Assembly: GCA_000621185.1 (NCBI GenBank)
Contig: KK211224.1
Coordinates: forward strand, 420,679 to 484,678
Length of the DNA: 64,000 nucleotides
Origin: Franconibacter pulveris DSM 19144
GTDB lineage: Bacteria > Pseudomonadota > Gammaproteobacteria > Enterobacterales > Enterobacteriaceae
Direction: 5' to 3'
Positions 49,938-63,506 of this stretch are shown piece by piece (positions within the stretch are counted from its first letter, which is position 1; every line of letters starts with the position of its first letter). Made by a program: the position numbers and the translations under genes. Below the pieces are notes generated by a model. The model was not told where the DNA came from. It searched no databases and worked only from the letters and a program-made list of their open reading frames with translations.

Positions 49938-51277
49938 TGACAACGCAAGCAAGCCCGATTATTACTGACATGAAGGTTATTCCGGTGGCGGGCCGCGACA
50001 GCATGCTGCTGAATATCGGCGGCGCGCACAGCGCCTGGTTTACCCGCAACATTGTTGTACTCACCGATAACGCCGGGCACACCGGTGTGGGCGAAGCGCC
50101 CGGTGGTGAAACCATCCTGAAAACCTTGCGGGACGCGATCCCTCAGGTGGTAGGGCAGGAGGTCGCGCGCCTGAACAAGGTGGTGCAGAACGTTCATAAA
50201 GGGAACCAGGCCGCCGATTTCGATACGTTCGGCAAAGGGGCCTGGACATTTGAACTGCGTGTGAACGCAGTAGCGGCGCTGGAAGCGGCGCTACTCGATC
50301 TCCTCGGCCAGACGCTTGGCGTGCCGGTTTGCGAGCTACTCGGTCCGGGCAAACAGCGCGACGCGGTGACCGTGCTGGGTTATCTCTTCTACATTGGCGA
50401 CAGACGCAAAACCGATCTGCCCTACCTCACGGGCGAGCAGGCAACGCACCCGTGGTATGCGCTGCGTCATCAGGAAGCGCTCAGCAGCGAGGCGGTGGTA
50501 AAGCTTGCCGAGGCGGCGCAGGATAAATATGGCTTCAAAGATTTTAAGCTGAAGGGCGGCGTGCTGCCGGGCGAGCAGGAGATTGAGACGGCGCAGGCGT
50601 TGAAAAAGCGCTTCCCGGACGCCCGCATTACCGTAGACCCGAACGGCGCCTGGCTGCTGGATGAAGCCATCGCGCTCTGTAAAGGCATGCAGGATGTGCT
50701 GACTTACGCCGAAGACCCATGCGGCGCGGAGCAGGGCTATTCCGGGCGTGAGGTGATGGCGGAGTTTCGCCGCGCCACCGGCCTGCCGGTCGCTACCAAT
50801 ATGATAGCCACCAACTGGCGCGAGATGGGCCACGCCGTCATGCTGAACGCAGTGGATATTCCGCTGGCGGACCCGCACTTCTGGATGCTTTCCGGCGCGG
50901 TGCGCGTGGCGCAGCTGTGCGACGACTGGGGATTAACCTGGGGCTGCCACTCCAACAACCATTTTGATATTTCACTCGCCATGTTTACCCATGTAGGCGC
51001 CGCGGCGCCTGGCAACCCTACCGCCATCGACACCCACTGGATCTGGCAGGAGGGCGATGCGCGGCTCACGCGTGAACCGCTGCGCATCGAAGGCGGCAAA
51101 ATCGCCGTGCCGGATGCGCCGGGGCTTGGCATTGCGCTGGACTGGGACCGCGTGCAGCAGGCGCATGAGGCCTACAAATCATTGCCGGGCGGCGCGCGCA
51201 ACGACGCGACTGCGATGCAGTATCTGGTGCCTGGCTGGACATTCGACCGCAAGCGACCCGCTTTTGGCCGTCATTGA
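49937..51277 (+). CDS. gudX: Glucarate dehydratase-related protein GudX
   Basis: 446 aa enolase-superfamily paralogue of GudD. The general-base KLKGG, metal ligands VDPNGAW and EDPCGAEQG, and HSNNHFDIS are kept. Compared with the neighbouring GudD, the TDW after ATNMIA reads TNW (Asp to Asn) and GSHSN reads GCHSN; the same differences occur in E. coli GudX, which has much weaker dehydratase activity. Role in the pathway is unsettled. Starts 1 nt inside the gudP stop codon. Confidence 0.93.
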   Translation: MTTQASPIITDMKVIPVAGRDSMLLNIGGAHSAWFTRNIVVLTDNAGHTGVGEAPGGETILKTLRDAIPQVVGQEVARLNKVVQNVHKGNQAADFDTFGKGAWTFELRVNAVAALEAALLDLLGQTLGVPVCELLGPGKQRDAVTVLGYLFYIGDRRKTDLPYLTGEQATHPWYALRHQEALSSEAVVKLAEAAQDKYGFKDFKLKGGVLPGEQEIETAQALKKRFPDARITVDPNGAWLLDEAIALCKGMQDVLTYAEDPCGAEQGYSGREVMAEFRRATGLPVATNMIATNWREMGHAVMLNAVDIPLADPHFWMLSGAVRVAQLCDDWGLTWGCHSNNHFDISLAMFTHVGAAAPGNPTAIDTHWIWQEGDARLTREPLRIEGGKIAVPDAPGLGIALDWDRVQQAHEAYKSLPGGARNDATAMQYLVPGWTFDRKRPAFGRH

Positions 51278-51302
51278 TTGAACGAAGAAAAGGATTGAGA
51301 TC

Positions 51303-52640
51303 ATGAGTACACAACAGACCCCCATTGTGACTTCCATGCAAGTGATCCCGGTTGCCGGGCACGACAGCATGCTGATGAACCTGAGCGGGGCGCACGCGCC
51401 TTTCTTCACCCGTAACATCGTCATTATTAAGGACAACGCGGGAAACACGGGCGTGGGCGAGATCCCGGGCGGCGAAAAAATCCGCCAGACGTTAGAAGAT
51501 GCTGCGGCGCTTGTGACGGGCAAAACCCTCGGCGAATACAAAAATGTGCTGACGGCTGTTCGCAACCAGTTCGCTGACCGCGACGCGGGTGGACGCGGCC
51601 TGCAAACGTTCGACCTGCGCACCACCATTCACGTGGTGACCGGCATTGAAGCGGCGCTGCTCGATCTGCTCGGCAAACATCTTGGCGTTAATGTCGCAAG
51701 CCTGCTTGGCGACGGCCAGCAGCGCGATGAAGTCGAGATGCTCGGCTATCTTTTCTTTGTCGGCAATCGCAACCTCACTAACCTGCCTTACCAGAGCCAG
51801 CCGGATGAGCGCTGCGACTGGTACCGCATTCGCCACGAAGAGGCGATGACGCCGGACGCCGTGGTGCGCCTCGCCGAAGCGGCGTATGAAAAATATGGCT
51901 TCAACGACTTCAAACTCAAAGGCGGCGTGCTGGCGGGCGAAGAAGAGGCCGAGGCGATTACGGCGCTGGCGAAGCGATTCCCGCAGGCTCGCGTGACGCT
52001 CGACCCGAACGGCGCCTGGTCGCTGGAAGAGGCTATCCGTATCGGCAAGCAGTTGAAGGGCGTGCTGGCTTATGCGGAAGATCCGTGCGGCGCCGAACAG
52101 GGTTACTCCGGTCGCGAAGTGATGGCGGAGTTCCGACGCGCCACCGGCCTGCCGACCGCCACTAACATGATAGCCACCGACTGGCGGCAAATGGGGCACA
52201 CCCTGTCGCTGCAATCTGTCGATATTCCGCTGGCGGACCCCCATTTCTGGACCATGCAAGGCTCGGTGCGCGTGGCGCAAATGTGCCATGAGTTCGGCCT
52301 TACCTGGGGCTCGCATTCCAATAACCACTTTGATATTTCGCTCGCCATGTTCACCCATGTGGCCGCCGCCGCGCCGGGCGACATTACCGCCATCGACACC
52401 CACTGGATCTGGCAGGAAGGAAACCAGCGCCTGACCAAAGATCCGTTGCAGATCACGGGCGGCAAGGTGCAGGTGCCGAAGACACCGGGCCTTGGCGTTG
52501 AACTGGACATGGACCAGGTGATGAAAGCGCACGAGCTTTATCAAAAATATGGCCTCGGCGCGCGCGACGATGCGTTGGCGATGCAGTCGCTGATCCCAGG
52601 CTGGACATTCGATAACAAGCGCCCTTGCATGGTGCGTTAA
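51303..52640 (+). CDS. gudD: Glucarate dehydratase GudD
   Basis: 445 aa (E. coli 446). Mandelate-racemase-type enolase superfamily: catalytic KLKGG (about 203-207), metal ligands in [16 protein letters not shown] and TNMIATDW, and His in SHSNNHFD. It dehydrates D-glucarate or L-idarate to 5-keto-4-deoxyglucarate. Last gene of the gud operon, 25 nt after gudX, with AAAGGATTGAGA as ribosome site. Confidence 0.96.
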   Translation: MSTQQTPIVTSMQVIPVAGHDSMLMNLSGAHAPFFTRNIVIIKDNAGNTGVGEIPGGEKIRQTLEDAAALVTGKTLGEYKNVLTAVRNQFADRDAGGRGLQTFDLRTTIHVVTGIEAALLDLLGKHLGVNVASLLGDGQQRDEVEMLGYLFFVGNRNLTNLPYQSQPDERCDWYRIRHEEAMTPDAVVRLAEAAYEKYGFNDFKLKGGVLAGEEEAEAITALAKRFPQARVTLDPNGAWSLEEAIRIGKQLKGVLAYAEDPCGAEQGYSGREVMAEFRRATGLPTATNMIATDWRQMGHTLSLQSVDIPLADPHFWTMQGSVRVAQMCHEFGLTWGSHSNNHFDISLAMFTHVAAAAPGDITAIDTHWIWQEGNQRLTKDPLQITGGKVQVPKTPGLGVELDMDQVMKAHELYQKYGLGARDDALAMQSLIPGWTFDNKRPCMVR

Positions 52641-52661
52641 GGTTTTTCAGCAGGTTCGAAG

Positions 52662-52689
52662 CGGCGCCCTCAGGCGCCGTTTCTTTTTT
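52662..52689 (+). terminator. Terminator of the gud operon
   Basis: CGGCGCC-CTCA-GGCGCCG followed by TTTCTTTTTT. Confidence 0.88.
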
Positions 52690-52771
52690 AAAACGTCGGG
52701 ATGGTTTTGAAAGCGTTCGCATGACTGAAGCTTTTTGTGCGCATGCTGCCGCCTGAAGGGGAACTTAAACG

Positions 52772-55534
52772 CTAGCCGAGAATGCGCCGCGCCTCCCGCG
52801 CCACGTTATCCATCTCGTCCAGCAATTCCAGAAACTCAGGCTCCAGCGCTTGCGCCGCCACGCCGCTGCGCATCTGCTGCTCAATCAACAGGCAGAGATT
52901 CTTCAGGCGCGGCACGCCGCTGTAGCCGCAGCTGCCGTGCAGCTTGTGAATAATCTCCAGCAGGCCTTCCGGGTTTTCTCCTACCAGCTGCTCTTCCACG
53001 GTGTTTCGCACCTGCGGCAAAAACTCAAGCAGCATGTTCAGCATGTCGCGCGCGAGGTCGGTTTTATTGGCCGCCTGGCGCAGCGCCAATGGCCAGTCAA
53101 GCGTCACGTCGTGGCGGACTTCAGGTGTGACGGGGGAAACCGGCGTGGAAAGCGCGCCAGGAACGAGGGGCATCCCCTGCTGATAACGTAAGAGCAGGGA
53201 ATGCAGCTTCTCTTCTTCAATCGGCTTGGCGAGGTAATCGTTCATGCCGGCCGCGAGCAGTTTTTCTTTCTGCCCGGCCAGCGCATGCGCGGTCACCGCG
53301 ATAACCGGCGTCTGCTGATGATGTGGAAGCAGACGGATAAGCTCGCAGGCGCGAATGCCGTCCATCTCCGGCATCTGAATATCCATGAGGATAATGTCGA
53401 GCTGCTGTTGCTTCGCGCAGTCCACCGCCTGCTGGCCGCTTTCGCACAGCACCACGCTCTGCACCTGGTCTTCCAGCAGCGCGCCGATAAGCTTGAGGTT
53501 GGCCGGGTTGTCGTCCACCGCCATCACCTTCATCGGCAGCCTGCCGCGCGCGTCGGCAAGACGGTGGGGCGCTTGCTGCATCTGGCAATGTTCAATCAGC
53601 AGCGGCAGCAAGCGCGCCGAGGTAACGGGTTTGATCAGGCAAGCCGCCGCCCCCTCTTTCTTCAGCGCTTCGGCATCCACCTGCGCATGGCAGGGCAGCG
53701 CCAGCAGCAGACAGTCGGTAAGCGTCGCCGCCTTCGCCAGCATGTCATGCTGCATGGAGAGCGGCTCACGCTGGTTTACCGGCACCGCCAGCAGCAACAT
53801 GTCGTAATGCTCATCGGGTAGCGTGGCGAACGTGGCGCTGTAGATAACTTTCAGCGGCGTGGCGGCCAGCAGGTCGAGCGTGCTTTGCGCCGCCGCCGCA
53901 TTCGCTTCGACATAGGCGAGGCGTTTCCCCGCCAGGCTGTCGGTCGCGTGGCCATCGACCATGGCGTTCGGGTTCAGATCCAGACTGATATGGAACCAGA
54001 AGGTCGAGCCGCGGTTCGGTTGGCTGTGGAAGGAGATATCGCCGCCCATTTCGTGAACCAGTTTCTGCGTAATGACCAGCCCAAGCCCGGTGCCGCCGTG
54101 GCGGCGCGAAATGCTGGCGTCCGCCTGGCGAAACGCCTGGAAGAGCCGCGACTGGTCGCGTTCCGGAATGCCGATGCCGGTATCGCGGATCTGCACTTCA
54201 ACCTGCACCTTGTTGTTGCTGATAGAGCGTTTTTCCACAAAAAGATCGATATTGCCGCTTTCAGTAAACTTAATGGCGTTGCCCACGAGATTCGTGATGA
54301 CCTGCTGAAAGCGCAGCGGGTCGCCTATTACGCTGTCCGGGACATCGTTTTTAATGTTCAGCGTCAGCTCAAGCCCTTTGTCGTGAGCCGAATGCGCCAG
54401 CAGCGTCACCACTTCGTCAAGCGTGGTGCGCAGCGGGAAGGGAATGCTCTCCAGCATCAGCTTGCCGGCTTCCAGCTTGGAGAAGTCCAGCACGTCGTTA
54501 ATGATGGAAAGCAGGTTGTTCGCCGAGCGCTCAATGGTGGTTAAATGGTCGCGCTGGGTCGGAGTCAGCCCCGTTTTCAGCGTCAGGCGAGTAAAGCCGA
54601 TGACGCCGTTAAGCGGCGTACGCAGCTCGTGAGACATGTTCGCCAGAAATTCCGATTTGATGCGCGCTGCCTCCTGGGCCCGCTTTTTGGCCAGATCCAG
54701 CTCAACGTTCTGGATCTCCATCTGCTCCAGCGTTTCCCGCAGGTCGGAGGTCGCCTGATCAATATTGTGCTGCATCTCTTCGTGATAGGCGGCAAGCGAC
54801 ATCGCCATTGAGTTGATGCCGTTTTTCAGCATATCCAGCTCGCCGAGCATAAAGCCTTCCACGCGGCTGTCGAGCTGGCCGCGGCGGATGCGGTCGACCG
54901 TGTTGACCATATTGCGGATAGGGCCGGTTACGTCGCGCATTAGCCGCCAGGCGAAGAGCAGGGCGCAGGCGATGCAGATCATTATCAACATCACCGAGAT
55001 AAACATCTCTTTATACTGCTGCAAACGGACGGATTTGAGATCCAGCTCCAGCGCCACGTAGCCAAGCATATTGCCTTCCGGCTTGGCGTCGGTCACTTCT
55101 GATTCATCCGGCGAATAGCTTTCAGCGATTATCGGCGTGCGCAGGATCATCTGCTCGCCGTCGCGGGCGACGCTCATTCCCCGCGGCAGCGGCTTGCCCG
55201 ACGGGAGCTGCAATTCATCAGGGCTCAGATGAAAGTTGGAGGTGACAAACAGCCGGTTCTGGTCGTCGTAAATAGAAATGGCGCGCACGATATCGGAGTG
55301 GCGACGGTGAAGGACGCTGATGAGCTGGCGGATAGACTCGCGATTTTGCTGGCTCATGCCATATTCGCTCGCCACCGCCAGCGGTTCGATAATGCTCGCG
55401 CCTGCGTCTTCCAGCTGACGCTGGAGGTCATGGTAGCGGTGAACCACAAAGAAAATACTGAGCAGCAGGCCAATAAGAACGGTGGGGGCCAGTATGAGGA
55501 TCATCATGCGTGCCCGCAGGCTGTAGTTGGTCAT
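52772..55534 (-). CDS. barA: Hybrid sensor histidine kinase BarA
   Basis: 920 aa (E. coli 918) tripartite kinase. Two membrane helices (about 9-31 and 178-197) flank a periplasmic domain, then HAMP, HisKA with H302 ([11 protein letters not shown]), an HATPase, a receiver with its Asp in [15 protein letters not shown], and a C-terminal HPt with LHGSCGYSG. It senses short-chain carboxylates and phosphorylates UvrY, which activates csrB. Divergent from rlmD across 57 nt. Confidence 0.97.
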   Translation of the reverse strand: MTNYSLRARMMILILAPTVLIGLLLSIFFVVHRYHDLQRQLEDAGASIIEPLAVASEYGMSQQNRESIRQLISVLHRRHSDIVRAISIYDDQNRLFVTSNFHLSPDELQLPSGKPLPRGMSVARDGEQMILRTPIIAESYSPDESEVTDAKPEGNMLGYVALELDLKSVRLQQYKEMFISVMLIMICIACALLFAWRLMRDVTGPIRNMVNTVDRIRRGQLDSRVEGFMLGELDMLKNGINSMAMSLAAYHEEMQHNIDQATSDLRETLEQMEIQNVELDLAKKRAQEAARIKSEFLANMSHELRTPLNGVIGFTRLTLKTGLTPTQRDHLTTIERSANNLLSIINDVLDFSKLEAGKLMLESIPFPLRTTLDEVVTLLAHSAHDKGLELTLNIKNDVPDSVIGDPLRFQQVITNLVGNAIKFTESGNIDLFVEKRSISNNKVQVEVQIRDTGIGIPERDQSRLFQAFRQADASISRRHGGTGLGLVITQKLVHEMGGDISFHSQPNRGSTFWFHISLDLNPNAMVDGHATDSLAGKRLAYVEANAAAAQSTLDLLAATPLKVIYSATFATLPDEHYDMLLLAVPVNQREPLSMQHDMLAKAATLTDCLLLALPCHAQVDAEALKKEGAAACLIKPVTSARLLPLLIEHCQMQQAPHRLADARGRLPMKVMAVDDNPANLKLIGALLEDQVQSVVLCESGQQAVDCAKQQQLDIILMDIQMPEMDGIRACELIRLLPHHQQTPVIAVTAHALAGQKEKLLAAGMNDYLAKPIEEEKLHSLLLRYQQGMPLVPGALSTPVSPVTPEVRHDVTLDWPLALRQAANKTDLARDMLNMLLEFLPQVRNTVEEQLVGENPEGLLEIIHKLHGSCGYSGVPRLKNLCLLIEQQMRSGVAAQALEPEFLELLDEMDNVAREARRILG

Positions 55535-55591
55535 GGGGTTCCGTTATGGGACAATCAGCGTCAATATGGTTGATTGAGAAAAATCTCGGCG

Positions 55592-56890
55592 ATGGCGCAA
55601 TTCTACTCTGCAAAGCGACGCGTGACGACGCGTCAGATCATAACCGTTAACGTAACCGATCTCGATCCTTTCGGGCAGGGGGTGGCGCGTCACGAAGGCA
55701 AAGCGCTGTTCGTGCCGGGCCTGCTGCCGGGCGAAACGGGCGAAGTGACGCTGACGGAAGAAAAACGGCAGTTCGCCCGCGGCGCGGTGAAAAAACGGCT
55801 TTCCGACAGCCCGGAGCGGGTGCCTCCGCGCTGCCCGCATTTTGGCGTGTGCGGCGGCTGCCAGCAGCAGCACGCCAGCGTCAGCCTGCAACAGCAGAGC
55901 AAATCCCAGGCGTTAAGCCGCCTGATGAAGCGCGATGTGGACGAGGTGATTGCCGGGCCAGAGTGGGGTTATCGCCGCCGCGCCCGGCTGAGCCTTGCGT
56001 TTTCCCCTCGCGACCAGACGTTGCAGATGGGCTTTCGCAAAGCCAGTTCGAATGAGCTGGTGGATGTTCACCAGTGCCCCATTCTGGCGCCCCGCCTTGA
56101 GGCGTTGCTGGCGCCGCTGCGCGCCTGCCTGAGCGAACTGGAAACTATCCGCAACCCGGGCCATGTCGAACTGGTGCTGGCGGATAACGGGCCGCTGCTG
56201 GTGCTTCGTCATCTCGCTCCGCTCAGCGCCGCAGACCGACAAAAACTGGAACGCTTTTCGCATTCCGAAGGCGTTGCGCTGTACCTTGCCGCCCAAAGCG
56301 ATACCCTTGAACAGGTAAGCGGCGAAGCGCCCTGGTATACCTCGGACCAGCTACGCTTAAGCTTCAGCCCGCGCGATTTTATCCAGGTGAACGACGCGGT
56401 AAACCAGCAGATGGTGGCGCGCGCGCTGACGTGGCTTTCGGTTGAGCCCGGCGAGCGGGTGCTCGATCTTTTCTGCGGCATGGGCAATTTCACGCTGCCG
56501 CTGGCAAAACGGGCGCAGAGCGTGGTCGGCGTGGAAGGCGTAGCTGCGCTGGTGGCGAAAGGCGACTATAATGCCCGCCTTAACTCGCTGAAAAACGTCA
56601 CTTTCTTTCACGAGAACCTGGAAGAGGACGTCACCCGTCAGCCCTGGGCGAAAGCGGGGTTTGACAAGGTGCTGCTCGACCCGGCGCGAGCGGGCGCGGC
56701 TGGCGTCATGCATCATATTGTGAAATTACTGCCCAAACGTGTGGTCTATGTATCCTGTAACCCCACCACGCTCGCGCGCGACAGCGACGCGCTGCTGGCG
56801 GCGGGTTACCAAATCAGACGGCTGGCAATGCTGGATATGTTCCCGCACACTGGCCACCTGGAATCGATGGTGCTGTTTGTTCGAGAGTAA
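55592..56890 (+). CDS. rlmD: 23S rRNA m5U1939 methyltransferase RlmD (RumA)
   Basis: 432 aa using the ATG at 55592 ([10 protein letters not shown]), as in E. coli (433); an in-frame TTG six codons upstream is unlikely. TRAM domain, then [4Fe-4S] ligands C81, C87 and C90 ([12 protein letters not shown]) plus a later cysteine in QCPILAP. SAM-binding [14 protein letters not shown] and the nucleophile in [13 protein letters not shown]. The ribosome site is weak. Confidence 0.96.
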   Translation: MAQFYSAKRRVTTRQIITVNVTDLDPFGQGVARHEGKALFVPGLLPGETGEVTLTEEKRQFARGAVKKRLSDSPERVPPRCPHFGVCGGCQQQHASVSLQQQSKSQALSRLMKRDVDEVIAGPEWGYRRRARLSLAFSPRDQTLQMGFRKASSNELVDVHQCPILAPRLEALLAPLRACLSELETIRNPGHVELVLADNGPLLVLRHLAPLSAADRQKLERFSHSEGVALYLAAQSDTLEQVSGEAPWYTSDQLRLSFSPRDFIQVNDAVNQQMVARALTWLSVEPGERVLDLFCGMGNFTLPLAKRAQSVVGVEGVAALVAKGDYNARLNSLKNVTFFHENLEEDVTRQPWAKAGFDKVLLDPARAGAAGVMHHIVKLLPKRVVYVSCNPTTLARDSDALLAAGYQIRRLAMLDMFPHTGHLESMVLFVRE

Positions 56891-56938
56891 TGGCCGCTCG
56901 CCTGCGGGCGCGGCGGCTGGTCCCTTAAGGAGAGGACG

Positions 56939-59167
56939 ATGGTTGCGGTAAGAAGTGCGCATCTCAATAAAGCTGGCGAATTTGACCATGAAAAATGGGT
57001 GGCGAGCCTTGGCATCGCCAGTCAGCAGTCTTGTGAACGCTTAACCGAGACCTGGCGTTATTGTGAACAGCAAACCAGCGGTCATCCGCAGGCGGAAGCG
57101 GTGCTGTGGCGCGGCGTCGAGATGGTCGAAATCCTCTCGATGCTCAGCATGGATATCGATACCCTGCGCGCCGCGCTGCTTTTCCCGCTGGTGGACAGCG
57201 GAGTCGTCAGCGAAGAGGTGCTGACGGAAAGCGTGGGCAAACCGGTCGTCACGCTGATTCATGGCGTGCGCGACATGGCGGCCATTCGCCAGTTGAAAGC
57301 CACGCATACCGACGCCGTCTCTTCCGAACAGGTCGATAACGTGCGCCGCATGCTGTTGGCGATGGTCGACGACTTCCGCTGCGTGGTCATTAAGCTTGCC
57401 GAACGTATTGCGCATCTGCGCGAGGTAAAAGACGCGCCGGAAGATGAACGCGTGCTGGCGGCGAAAGAGTGTACGAACATTTACGCGCCGCTCGCCAACC
57501 GCCTCGGCATCGGCCAGCTCAAATGGGAGCTGGAAGATTACTGCTTCCGCTATCTGCACCCGGCGGAGTACAAGCGCATCGCTAAACTGCTGCACGAGCG
57601 GCGTATCGATCGCGAGCATTACATCGATGAGTTCGTCGCGCACCTGCGCAAGGCGATGAAAGAAGAGGGCGTGAAGGCGGAAGTCTACGGGCGCCCCAAA
57701 CATATCTACAGTATCTGGCGCAAGATGCAGAAAAAGCATCTCGCCTTTGACGAGCTGTTTGACGTGCGCGCCGTGCGTATCGTCGCCGAGCGCTTGCAGG
57801 ATTGCTACGCCGCGCTGGGGATAGTACATACGCATTATCGTCATTTACCCGATGAGTTCGACGACTATGTCGCCAACCCGAAGCCGAACGGCTACCAGTC
57901 TATTCACACCGTGGTGCTGGGCCCTGGCGGCAAAACGGTAGAGATTCAAATTCGCACCAAACAGATGCACGAGGACGCCGAGCTTGGCGTGGCGGCGCAC
58001 TGGAAATATAAAGAGGGCGCCACCAGCGGCGGTCGCACTGGTCATGAAGACCGTATTGCCTGGCTGCGTAAGCTTATCGCCTGGCAGGAAGAGATGTCCG
58101 ACTCCGGCGAAATGCTCGACGAACTGCGCAGCCAGGTCTTCGACGACCGGGTTTACGTCTTTACGCCCAAAGGCGATGTGGTGGATCTGCCGGCGGGCTC
58201 CACGCCGCTCGATTTCGCCTATCACATCCACAGCGATGTGGGGCACCGCTGCATCGGCGCGAAAATAGGCGGACGCATTGTGCCGTTTACCTACCAGCTG
58301 CAGATGGGCGACCAGATAGAAATCATCACCCAGAAACAGCCAAACCCGAGCCGCGACTGGTTAAACCCGAACCTTGGCTATGTCACCACCAGCCGCGGGC
58401 GCTCGAAGATCCACGCCTGGTTCCGTAAGCAGGACAGGGATAAAAACATTCTCGCCGGACGGCAGATTCTGGATGATGAACTGGCGCATCTGGGCATCAG
58501 CCTGAAAGAGGCGGAAAAACACCTGCTGCCGCGCTATAACTTCAATGAAATCGACGAGCTGCTGGCGGCGATTGGCGGCGGCGATATTCGCCTCAACCAG
58601 ATGGTGAATTTCCTGCAGGCGCAGTTCAACAAGCCGAGTGCGGAAGAGCAGGATGCGGCGGCGCTGCGCCAGCTCACGCAGAAAAGCTATACGCCGCAGG
58701 GGCGCAGCAAAGACAACGGCCGCGTGGTGGTAGAGGGAGTCGGCAACCTGATGCACCATATCGCCCGTTGCTGCCAGCCGATTCCGGGCGACGATATTGT
58801 CGGCTTTATCACCCAGGGACGCGGCATCTCCATCCACCGCGCCGACTGCGACCAGCTGGCGGAACTGCAATCCCATGCGCCGGAGCGCATTGTCGACGCG
58901 GTATGGGGCGAGAGCTATTCCGCGGGCTACTCGTTGATTGTGCGCGTAACCGCTAACGACCGCAGCGGCCTGCTGCGCGATATCACCACGATCCTCGCCA
59001 ACGAGAAGGTGAACGTGCTTGGCGTCACCAGCCGCAGCGACACGCGCCAGCAGCTCGCCACCATCGATATGGAAATTGAGATATACAACCTGCAGGTGCT
59101 GGGCCGCGTGCTCGGCAAACTCAACCAGGTGCCGGATGTAATCGACGCCCGGCGGCTGCACGGTTAA
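56939..59167 (+). CDS. relA: GTP pyrophosphokinase RelA
   Basis: 742 aa (E. coli 744). The N-terminal hydrolase-like domain is inactive: where SpoT has HD-x-x-ED, RelA reads FPLVDSG. The synthetase domain has RPKHIYSIWRKM and PNGYQSIHT (about 240-325), followed by TGS (VYVFTPKGDVVDLP), a zinc-finger/helical segment and a C-terminal ACT (SLIVRVTANDRSGLLRDI). It makes (p)ppGpp on stalled ribosomes. Unlike E. coli, no mazEF follows it. Confidence 0.97.
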   Translation: MVAVRSAHLNKAGEFDHEKWVASLGIASQQSCERLTETWRYCEQQTSGHPQAEAVLWRGVEMVEILSMLSMDIDTLRAALLFPLVDSGVVSEEVLTESVGKPVVTLIHGVRDMAAIRQLKATHTDAVSSEQVDNVRRMLLAMVDDFRCVVIKLAERIAHLREVKDAPEDERVLAAKECTNIYAPLANRLGIGQLKWELEDYCFRYLHPAEYKRIAKLLHERRIDREHYIDEFVAHLRKAMKEEGVKAEVYGRPKHIYSIWRKMQKKHLAFDELFDVRAVRIVAERLQDCYAALGIVHTHYRHLPDEFDDYVANPKPNGYQSIHTVVLGPGGKTVEIQIRTKQMHEDAELGVAAHWKYKEGATSGGRTGHEDRIAWLRKLIAWQEEMSDSGEMLDELRSQVFDDRVYVFTPKGDVVDLPAGSTPLDFAYHIHSDVGHRCIGAKIGGRIVPFTYQLQMGDQIEIITQKQPNPSRDWLNPNLGYVTTSRGRSKIHAWFRKQDRDKNILAGRQILDDELAHLGISLKEAEKHLLPRYNFNEIDELLAAIGGGDIRLNQMVNFLQAQFNKPSAEEQDAAALRQLTQKSYTPQGRSKDNGRVVVEGVGNLMHHIARCCQPIPGDDIVGFITQGRGISIHRADCDQLAELQSHAPERIVDAVWGESYSAGYSLIVRVTANDRSGLLRDITTILANEKVNVLGVTSRSDTRQQLATIDMEIEIYNLQVLGRVLGKLNQVPDVIDARRLHG

Positions 59168-59176
59168 CCGCGACGG

Positions 59177-59205
59177 GCAGGGGCGCTGTGGGCGCCCCTG
59201 CGCTT
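59177..59205 (+). terminator. Hairpin terminator after relA
   Basis: GCAGGGGCGC-TGTGG-GCGCCCCTGC, ten-base-pair perfect stem followed by GCTTTCG; strong stem but poor T tract. Confidence 0.65.
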
Positions 59206-59310
59206 TCGTGGGAGGCCGCCTCCCTTGACATCTAAAGCCGCAGAGCGGACCTTACCTCTCTTTTCTCCTTCTCGCAGGAGAAGAAATCCCCGAATTTGCA
59301 AGGATTAACC

Positions 59311-60102
59311 ATGAATCAGATCGACCGCCTGCTTGGCATTATGCAGCGTCTGCGCGACCCGCAAAACGGCTGCCCGTGGGACAAAGAACAGACTTTCGCC
59401 ACCATTGCGCCCTATACGCTGGAAGAGACCTATGAAGTGCTGGACGCTATCGCGCGCGAGGATTTTGACGACCTGCGCGGCGAGCTGGGCGACCTGCTTT
59501 TCCAGGTGGTGTTTTACGCCCAGATGGCGCAGGAAGAGGGGCGCTTTAACTTTGACGATATTTGCTGTGCCATCAGCGACAAGCTGGAGCGTCGTCACCC
59601 GCACATCTTCGGCGAAGCGAATTTCAGCGACAGCGCACAAGTGCTGGCTAACTGGGAAAAGACCAAGAGCGCCGAACGCGCCGAAAAAGCGCAGCACTCC
59701 GCGCTGGACGATATCCCGGAGAGTCTGCCTGCGCTGATGCGCGCGCATAAAATTCAGAAACGCTGCTCGGCGGTAGGGTTTGACTGGACCTCTCTTGGCC
59801 CTGTTGTGGAAAAGGTGCATGAAGAAATCGATGAGGTGATGCATGAAGCGCAGCAGGCTGTCGTGGATGAGGCGAAGCTTGAGGAAGAGATTGGCGATTT
59901 GCTGTTCGCCACGGTGAATCTTTCTCGTCATCTGGGTAGCAAAGCGGAGATCGCGCTGCAAAAAGCGAACCGGAAATTTGAACGCCGTTTTCGCCAGGTT
60001 GAGTCAATCATCCACGCGCAGGGCGTGAAAATGGAGCACGCCACGCTCGAGCAAATGGAAGCGGCCTGGCAGGAAGTAAAACGCCAGGAAACTGATCGCT
60101 AA
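59311..60102 (+). CDS. mazG: Nucleoside triphosphate pyrophosphohydrolase MazG
   Basis: 263 aa from the ATG at 59311 (MNQIDRLLGIMQRLRD), preceded by AAGGA; equals the E. coli length. Two tandem MazG domains, each with acidic metal ligands: EETYEVLDAI...DLRGELGDLL (about 35-60) and EEIDEVMHEA...EEEIGDLLFA (about 175-205). It hydrolyses NTPs to NMP and pyrophosphate. The toxin-antitoxin pair that gives it its name is absent here. Confidence 0.96.
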   Translation: MNQIDRLLGIMQRLRDPQNGCPWDKEQTFATIAPYTLEETYEVLDAIAREDFDDLRGELGDLLFQVVFYAQMAQEEGRFNFDDICCAISDKLERRHPHIFGEANFSDSAQVLANWEKTKSAERAEKAQHSALDDIPESLPALMRAHKIQKRCSAVGFDWTSLGPVVEKVHEEIDEVMHEAQQAVVDEAKLEEEIGDLLFATVNLSRHLGSKAEIALQKANRKFERRFRQVESIIHAQGVKMEHATLEQMEAAWQEVKRQETDR

Positions 60103-60117
60103 GGCTTTTTTCTTATT

Positions 60118-60155
60118 AAGCGCTTGTTGTGGGAAAACTTAATTAACAAGCGCTT
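60118..60155. repeat. Inverted repeat in the mazG-pyrG spacer
   Basis: AAGCGCTTGTT (60118-60128) and its exact complement AACAAGCGCTT (60145-60155), separated by 16 nt; each arm contains the palindrome AAGCGCTT. It follows a short T tract after mazG and lies 91 nt upstream of the pyrG promoter. It may be a mazG terminator-like hairpin or a protein-binding site. Confidence 0.5.
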
Positions 60156-60245
60156 GATTTGCGTCAAAAACATTTCGCGCAAAGCCGCTATTTTCTCACG
60201 GCTTGAGATTGGCAAGACCTGGCGCTGAACGCACAGAATGAAAGT

Positions 60246-60274
60246 TTGTGAGCCCTGTCGTGTTCGGGTATACT
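60246..60274 (+). promoter_or_regulatory. pyrG promoter (sigma-70)
   Basis: TTGTGA at 60246-60251, a 17-nt spacer, and TATACT at 60269-60274; 55 nt upstream of the pyrG ATG. Identified by pattern. Confidence 0.7.
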
Positions 60275-60313
60275 ACTTTCCCGTCCTGGTTATTCCATCG
60301 TCTTTAAACCTAA

Positions 60314-61966
<1,653 letters not shown>

Positions 61967-61976
61967 GCAGAGTTAG

Positions 61977-63347
<1,371 letters not shown>

Positions 63348-63370
63348 TGCTGACCCTGTAAAGTAATTGA

Positions 63371-63393
63371 AACCCGCTTCGGCGGGTTTTTTT
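63371..63393 (+). terminator. Terminator of eno
   Basis: AACCCGC-TTC-GGCGGGTT followed by TTTTT. Confidence 0.9.
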
Positions 63394-63506
63394 ATGGGCG
63401 CTTTTTGCGCTCATTTGTGCTTCTTCCATACTTAACGGCGAGATGTAACGCTTGATGCTTAAAAGCAATAAACAACAAAGTCCTGTCCATGCTATGAGGA
63501 GAGACT

